Notes under the pieces: model-generated
What the model was told of the DNA's origin: nothing
Databases searched by the model: none
What the model saw: only the letters and a program-made list of their open reading frames with translations
In this document: positions 60,712-64,000 of the stretch, in pieces
Position numbering within the stretch: position 1 is the stretch's first letter
How the letters are laid out: each line of letters opens with the position of its first letter
Position numbers and translations under genes: made by a program
Source of the DNA: Sphingomonas aquatilis
GTDB taxonomy: Bacteria; Pseudomonadota; Alphaproteobacteria; Sphingomonadales; Sphingomonadaceae
Length of the DNA stretch: 64,000 bases
Assembly (NCBI RefSeq): GCF_014196115.1
Contig: NZ_JACIDB010000002.1
Coordinates: 124,001 to 188,000, forward strand
Reading direction: 5' to 3'

Positions 60712-60995
60712 GGCCCGTCACCTGGGCTCTCCGCGCGAAGGCCGACCTTGCGCGGATTGACGTATTTTATGCCGAACGCGATCCCGATTTTGCCGACGAG
60801 ATAGGGCGGGCGGCCATTGCTGCTAGCCGCTTCCTCGGTGAGTTTCCCGCTGCCGGCCCGATCGTTGACCGGGACGCGCGCAAGTGGCGGATCGCGGAAA
60901 CTGACTTTCTTCTGCTGTATCGGATCACCCTCACCGGCGTTGAGATCCTTCGCGTCCGTCATGGGCGTGAAGACTGGCAGCGAGCCGAGCCATGA
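60708..60995 (+). CDS. RelE/ParE-family toxin
   Basis: 95 residues. VTWALRAKADLARIDVFYAERDPDFADEIGRAAIAASRFLGEFPAAGP fits ParE. DARKWRIAETDFLLLYRITLTGVEILRVRHGREDW is the C-terminal RelE/ParE core. Probably poisons DNA gyrase (ParE) or cleaves mRNA (RelE); the motif favours ParE. Its stop is overlapped by nadD (ATGA). Confidence 0.9.
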   Translation: MRPVTWALRAKADLARIDVFYAERDPDFADEIGRAAIAASRFLGEFPAAGPIVDRDARKWRIAETDFLLLYRITLTGVEILRVRHGREDWQRAEP

Positions 60996-61573
60996 AAACC
61001 GGCCTGCTCGGCGGATCGTTCAACCCGGCGCATCGCGGGCATCGGGCGATCACGCTCGCCGCGATCCGGGCGCTGGATCTCGACGAGGCGTGGTGGCTGG
61101 TGTCGCCGGGCAATCCGCTCAAGAGCGGCGCGCGCGACATGGCGCCGCTGGCGGCGCGGCTCGCGTCGGCGAAGCGGATGGCGCGGCGGGCGCCGATCCG
61201 GGCGAGCGATATCGAGGCGCGGCTGGGTACGCGCTACACGCTCGACACACTGCGCCAATTGCAGCGGCGTTACCCCCGGCGGCAGTTCATCTGGTTGATG
61301 GGGGCGGACAATCTGGCGCAGTTTCATCGCTGGCTCGGGTGGCGCGAGATCGCGCGCACGATGCCGATTGCGGTGATCGCGCGTCCGGGGTATGACGACA
61401 AGGCCCTCGCGGGTGTCGCGATGGGTTGGCTGCGGCGCTTCCAACGGCCCGCACGCCAGGCGAAGCATTGGACCTCGTGGAGTTTGCCGGCACTCGTGCT
61501 GTTGCGCTTCCGCCCCGACCCGACCTCCGCCACCGCGGTCCGTGCGGCCGATCCCGACTGGCACCGGCACTGA
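60992..61573 (+). CDS. nadD: nicotinate-nucleotide adenylyltransferase
   Basis: Makes nicotinate adenine dinucleotide from NaMN and ATP. It has 193 residues. GGSFNPAHRGHRAITLAAIRAL with the H-x-G-H motif, WWLVSPGNPLKS, IEARLGTRYTLDTL and FIWLMGADNLAQFHRWLGWREIARTMPIAVIARPG are as expected. ATG 60992 overlaps the toxin stop. It is in the conserved order before rsfS. The C-terminus lacks the usual ISST-x-IR motif (it ends ...SATAVRAADPDWHRH), as often in this group. Confidence 0.94.
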   Translation: MKTGLLGGSFNPAHRGHRAITLAAIRALDLDEAWWLVSPGNPLKSGARDMAPLAARLASAKRMARRAPIRASDIEARLGTRYTLDTLRQLQRRYPRRQFIWLMGADNLAQFHRWLGWREIARTMPIAVIARPGYDDKALAGVAMGWLRRFQRPARQAKHWTSWSLPALVLLRFRPDPTSATAVRAADPDWHRH

Positions 61574-61600
61574 TGCCGGCCCAGCAACCCAGGAGTCCCC

Positions 61601-62044
61601 TTGGCGAGTACCCCCCAGGCCGTGCGTCCGGCCGATCCGGCCGAAGTCGAAGCGCTGCTGCGACTGATCCTGACGTCGCTGGACGACGATCAGGCCGAAG
61701 AGGTCATTTCGATTCCGCTCGCGGGCAAATCGACGATCGCCGACCATATGGTGATCGCCAGCGGCCGCTCGACGCGGCAGGTCGCATCGATGGCCAACAA
61801 GATCGCCGAAAAGGTGAAGGCCGAGTTCGGCCGTCCGGTGCGGATCGAAGGGCTGCAGACCGCCGATTGGGTGCTGATCGACGCCAATGACGTCATCGTC
61901 CACCTGTTCCGGCCGGAGGTACGCACCTTCTACAATCTGGAGCGCATGTGGCAGTTCGGCGATACGGTGTCGTCGTCGCTGAAGCCGCTTCCACCGGAAG
62001 TCCTCAACCCGCCGAAGACCCCCACCGCGACGGACGAGGCCTGA
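61601..62044 (+). CDS. rsfS: ribosome silencing factor RsfS
   Basis: 147 residues. Binds ribosomal protein L14 and blocks subunit joining in starvation. SLDDDQAEEVISIPLAGKSTIADHMVIASGRSTRQVASMANKI and GLQTADWVLIDANDVIVHLFRPEVRTFYNLERMW are the RsfS/DUF143 core. The start is TTG 61601, five bases after AGGAG. rlmH follows with one base between. Confidence 0.95.
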   Translation: MASTPQAVRPADPAEVEALLRLILTSLDDDQAEEVISIPLAGKSTIADHMVIASGRSTRQVASMANKIAEKVKAEFGRPVRIEGLQTADWVLIDANDVIVHLFRPEVRTFYNLERMWQFGDTVSSSLKPLPPEVLNPPKTPTATDEA

Positions 62045-62045
62045 C

Positions 62046-62468
62046 ATCCTTCTCCACATCGTGGCGCGCGGCAAGATCGGGCGATCGCCTGAGGCGGAGC
62101 TGGTCGATCGCTATCTGAGGCGGATCGTCTGGCCGACGCGCGTCACCGAACTGCCCGATACCGGCGGCAAGGTGCCCGCGATGGAGCCGCAGACGGTGCG
62201 GGTGATGCTGGACGAGAAGGGCGAAGTGCTCGGCTCGCTGGACTTTGCGCGGCGGATCGAGCGGTGGCGCGATAGCGGCACGCGCGAGCTGCGCTTCCTG
62301 ATCGGCGCGGCGGACGGTTTCGACGATGTCGAGCGGGCGGGCGCGGACCTGTTGCTGTCGTTCGGGCGTGCGACCTGGCCGCACATGCTGGCGCGGGCGA
62401 TGCTGGCCGAGCAGCTGTTCCGCGCGACCGCGATTTTGGCGGGGCATCCCTATCATCGGGAGGGGTGA
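62046..62468 (+). CDS. rlmH: 23S rRNA pseudouridine-1915 N3-methyltransferase RlmH, apparently with an ATC start
   Basis: SPOUT methyltransferase. The normal N-terminus of the family is MLLHIVARGKIGRSPEAEL. Here the codons are ATC CTT CTC CAC ATC GTG GCG, and no ATG/GTG/TTG gives the first strand; the only canonical start is GTG 62061, which would delete it. A GAGG lies six bases before the ATC, so ATC initiation is plausible; 140 residues result. FLIGAADGFDD and the C-terminal HPYHREG are intact. The stop overlaps the EnvC-like ATG (TGATG). Confidence 0.85.
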   Translation: MLLHIVARGKIGRSPEAELVDRYLRRIVWPTRVTELPDTGGKVPAMEPQTVRVMLDEKGEVLGSLDFARRIERWRDSGTRELRFLIGAADGFDDVERAGADLLLSFGRATWPHMLARAMLAEQLFRATAILAGHPYHREG

Positions 62469-63727
62469 TGGCTGCCATCCCGCACCCGCCCTCACCCTTC
62501 CGCGGCTACGCCGCTCCCTCCCTCTCCCGCTGGGAGAGGGAAAAGCCGCCGAAGGCGGCGAAGGGTGAGGGTAGGCGCGTCGCATTCTGTTGTCTCGCTT
62601 TCCTCACACTCGCGGTGCCTGCCGAAAGCCAGCCCGTCGTCGACCAGCGCCAGCGGCTCGTCGCGGCCAAGCGCGACGCGGTGATCGCCACGCGTCGGGC
62701 CGAAGCGCTGGCGCGCGACGCGGCGGCCGAACGCAACGCTGCGGACAAGGCGCGGGCCGAAGAGGCGGCGCTGGCGGCGCGGGTGCGGGCGGCGGAGGCC
62801 AATCTGGCGGCGGCGCGGGCGCGGCAGGCGATCGTCACGCGGTTGCTGGCGGATCAGCAGACCACTCTTGCCACGCAGCAGGCGCCAGTCGCGCGATTGC
62901 TCGCGGCGCTGACCGCCTTGGCGCGCCGGCCGGCGGTGGTTGCGATCGCGCAGCCGGGATCGATCGACGACCTCGTCCACGTCCGCGCCGTGCTGGGCGG
63001 GGCGCTGCCGCTGGTGCAGCAGCGGACCGATGGCGTGCGGCGGCAGATCGCACGGACGCGGGGGCTGGAGCGAGACGCGGCGGTCGCTGCGGCGGCGCTG
63101 CGGCGCGGGCGGGCGCAGCTGGAGACGGACCGGGTCGCGCTCGCGACGCTGGAGGCGGCGCACAGGCGTCGCGCCAGCGCGCTCGGGCGCCATGCGATGA
63201 GCGAGGAGGATCGGGCGCTGGCGCTGGGCGAACGCGCGCGGGACCTGGTCGAATCGCTCGGCGACGATGCGGTGGCACAGGCGACTGCGGCGGATCTGGC
63301 GGCACTGCCCGGGCCCCTGCCGCGCCCGCTGGCGCCCGGAACGCGCGTACCGGTGCCGGCGGCGGGGGCGTATCGCCTGCCGGTGCGTGGGCGGCTCGTC
63401 ACCGGGACGGGCGAGATTTCCGACGCGGGCGTGCGGTCGCGCGGGCTGACCTTTGTGGTCGCGGCGGGCGCGCCGGTGGTGGCGCCGGCGGGGGGCGTGG
63501 TGCGCTATGCCAAGGCGTATCGCGGCTATGGCACGATCGTGATCCTCGACCATGGCGACGGCTGGACCAGCCTCGTCACCGGGCTCGCCGCGGCGGGCGT
63601 TCGGCCGGGCGAGCGGATCGCGGCGGGAGCGCCTCTAGGCAGGGCGGCGGGGGGCGAAGAGCCGCGGATCACCGTTGAATTGCGTCGCCGCGGGCGGCCG
63701 GTGGATATCGCCGCGCTGCTGGGCTGA
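62468..63727 (+). CDS. EnvC-like murein hydrolase activator (degenerate M23/LytM) with a repeat-encoded N-terminus
   Basis: 419 residues. Residues about 8-35 are encoded by a family D repeat; then a hydrophobic signal (VAFCCLAFLTLAVPAES), a long Ala/Arg/Glu-rich coiled coil (42-270) and a C-terminal LytM fold (GLTFVVAAGAPVVAPAGGVVRYAKAYRGYGTIVILDHGDGWTSLVTGL). The H-x-H zinc motif is gone (RITVEL replaces HLHFE), so it should activate amidases, not cut. There is no in-frame start between the repeat and the signal, so the repeat must be translated. The next gene is probably ctpA. Confidence 0.88.
   Translation: MAAIPHPPSPFRGYAAPSLSRWEREKPPKAAKGEGRRVAFCCLAFLTLAVPAESQPVVDQRQRLVAAKRDAVIATRRAEALARDAAAERNAADKARAEEAALAARVRAAEANLAAARARQAIVTRLLADQQTTLATQQAPVARLLAALTALARRPAVVAIAQPGSIDDLVHVRAVLGGALPLVQQRTDGVRRQIARTRGLERDAAVAAAALRRGRAQLETDRVALATLEAAHRRRASALGRHAMSEEDRALALGERARDLVESLGDDAVAQATAADLAALPGPLPRPLAPGTRVPVPAAGAYRLPVRGRLVTGTGEISDAGVRSRGLTFVVAAGAPVVAPAGGVVRYAKAYRGYGTIVILDHGDGWTSLVTGLAAAGVRPGERIAAGAPLGRAAGGEEPRITVELRRRGRPVDIAALLG
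62489..62571. repeat. family D palindromic element at the start of the EnvC-like gene
   Basis: 83 bases, bounded by CCCTCACCC and GGGTGAGGG, with CCCTCTCCC-GCT-GGGAGAGGG in the centre and GCGGCTACGCCGC and GCCGCCGAAGGCGGC sub-hairpins. The reading frame stays open across it. Confidence 0.9.
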
Positions 63728-63941
63728 GGGTGCCGACGGTTCGCGTCGACCAGGCGTGTCCGGTCTTCCGGTTCGTCCTTGCCCCGCTCCGCTCGCAAAG
63801 ACGGGAGGGGGCGTGCGGATGCGATCGACGGATCGGCAGCAGGCGCGCTGCGCCGTCAGCGACGGTTCAGCCTCGCCGTGCTTTGCTCCGGCTCGCAAAA
63901 GGGATAGACGTGCGGGGTTCTCCCGCCTTGCAGGACTTTCG
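63728..63941. other. intergenic region before the last gene, with an imperfect repeat
   Basis: 214 bases without a gene. It holds two related segments, CCGCTCCGCTCGCAAAGACG and TTGCTCCGGCTCGCAAAAGG, about 90 bases apart. Otherwise I see nothing; a promoter for the next gene is probably here. Confidence 0.4.
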
Positions 63942-64000
63942 ATGCCCCGTCCGCTGCTGACCGCGACTGCTATCATCGGTTCCCTATCCCTGATCCCGCT
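63942..64000 (+). CDS. start of an exported protein, probably the S41 peptidase CtpA (cut by window edge)
   Basis: ATG with AGGA seven bases upstream, then MPRPLLTATAIIGSLSLIP, a signal peptide. Only 19 residues are visible. In sphingomonads and relatives the gene after the envC-like one is usually a carboxy-terminal processing protease; the call rests on this order alone. Confidence 0.45.
   Translation, partial: MPRPLLTATAIIGSLSLIP

Noticed and set aside
1..64000. tRNA or rRNA genes
   Set aside because: No cloverleaf with GTTCRANTC arm or rRNA signature was found in any gap; most gaps are filled by palindromic repeats.

Overview
The window is GC-rich, gene-dense bacterial chromosome. Gene content and order fit an alphaproteobacterium of the Sphingomonadaceae (Sphingomonas-like). 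The evidence is a polyhydroxyalkanoate (PHA) set (phaC, alanine-rich phasin, phaB), the lgt / COG1565 methyltransferase / pgeF run, the proA-nadD-rsfS-rlmH-envC run, an SDHAF4-type small protein, zf-CHCC, DUF983 and DUF3667 proteins, and frequent GTG/TTG starts. I see no rRNA, tRNA, prophage, IS transposase or CRISPR array. Almost everything is core metabolism.

Layout. 1-4.2 kb: a TauE/SafE permease (cut by the window edge), an AlaC-like aminotransferase and a one-base-overlapping GGDEF / HD-GYP pair for c-di-GMP. 4.4-7.1 kb: phaC and phasin, with a candidate PhaR-type operator between them. 7.2-18.6 kb: clpS, a Crp/Fnr regulator, murA, an AEC transporter, a phosphoribosyltransferase, an acyl-CoA synthetase, lgt with three coupled genes, and a Cys/Met PLP enzyme. 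18.7-22.7 kb: a Tat-exported molybdopterin oxidoreductase subunit, hemH and phaB. 23-31.8 kb: envelope proteins, rpmB, tadA, an AsmA protein and SDHAF4. 31.8-45.3 kb: rsmB, rpe, heparinase-like, purH, a polysaccharide flippase, polA, a class A beta-lactamase-like lipoprotein and nadB. 45.6-53.7 kb: a winged-helix protein, TadG/TadE, an ABC ATPase, tldD, a CcdAB toxin-antitoxin pair, and glnK-amtB behind an excellent sigma-54 promoter. 54.3-57.9 kb: the riboflavin operon (small membrane protein, ribD, ribE, ribB with a degenerate GTP cyclohydrolase II half, ribH). 59.2-64 kb: proA, a ParDE-like toxin-antitoxin pair spliced into the operon, nadD, rsfS, rlmH (apparently starting at ATC), an EnvC-like activator and the start of the next exported protein.

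The most unusual feature is a set of at least six families of dispersed palindromic repeats. Most sit between genes, often right against stop codons, and four families are packed downstream of amtB. One family (the CCCTCACCC/GGGTGAGGG element of 81-92 bp) has entered coding sequence twice. One copy is an exact 27-codon insertion inside ribD. The other lies between the start codon and the signal peptide of the EnvC-like gene. Both are read in the same frame and give a similar charged peptide, which recalls the Rickettsia palindromic elements. Other points to check are the ATC start of rlmH, the toxin-antitoxin pair in a core operon, an 18-bp perfect palindrome before nadB, and two possible starts for the phasin.
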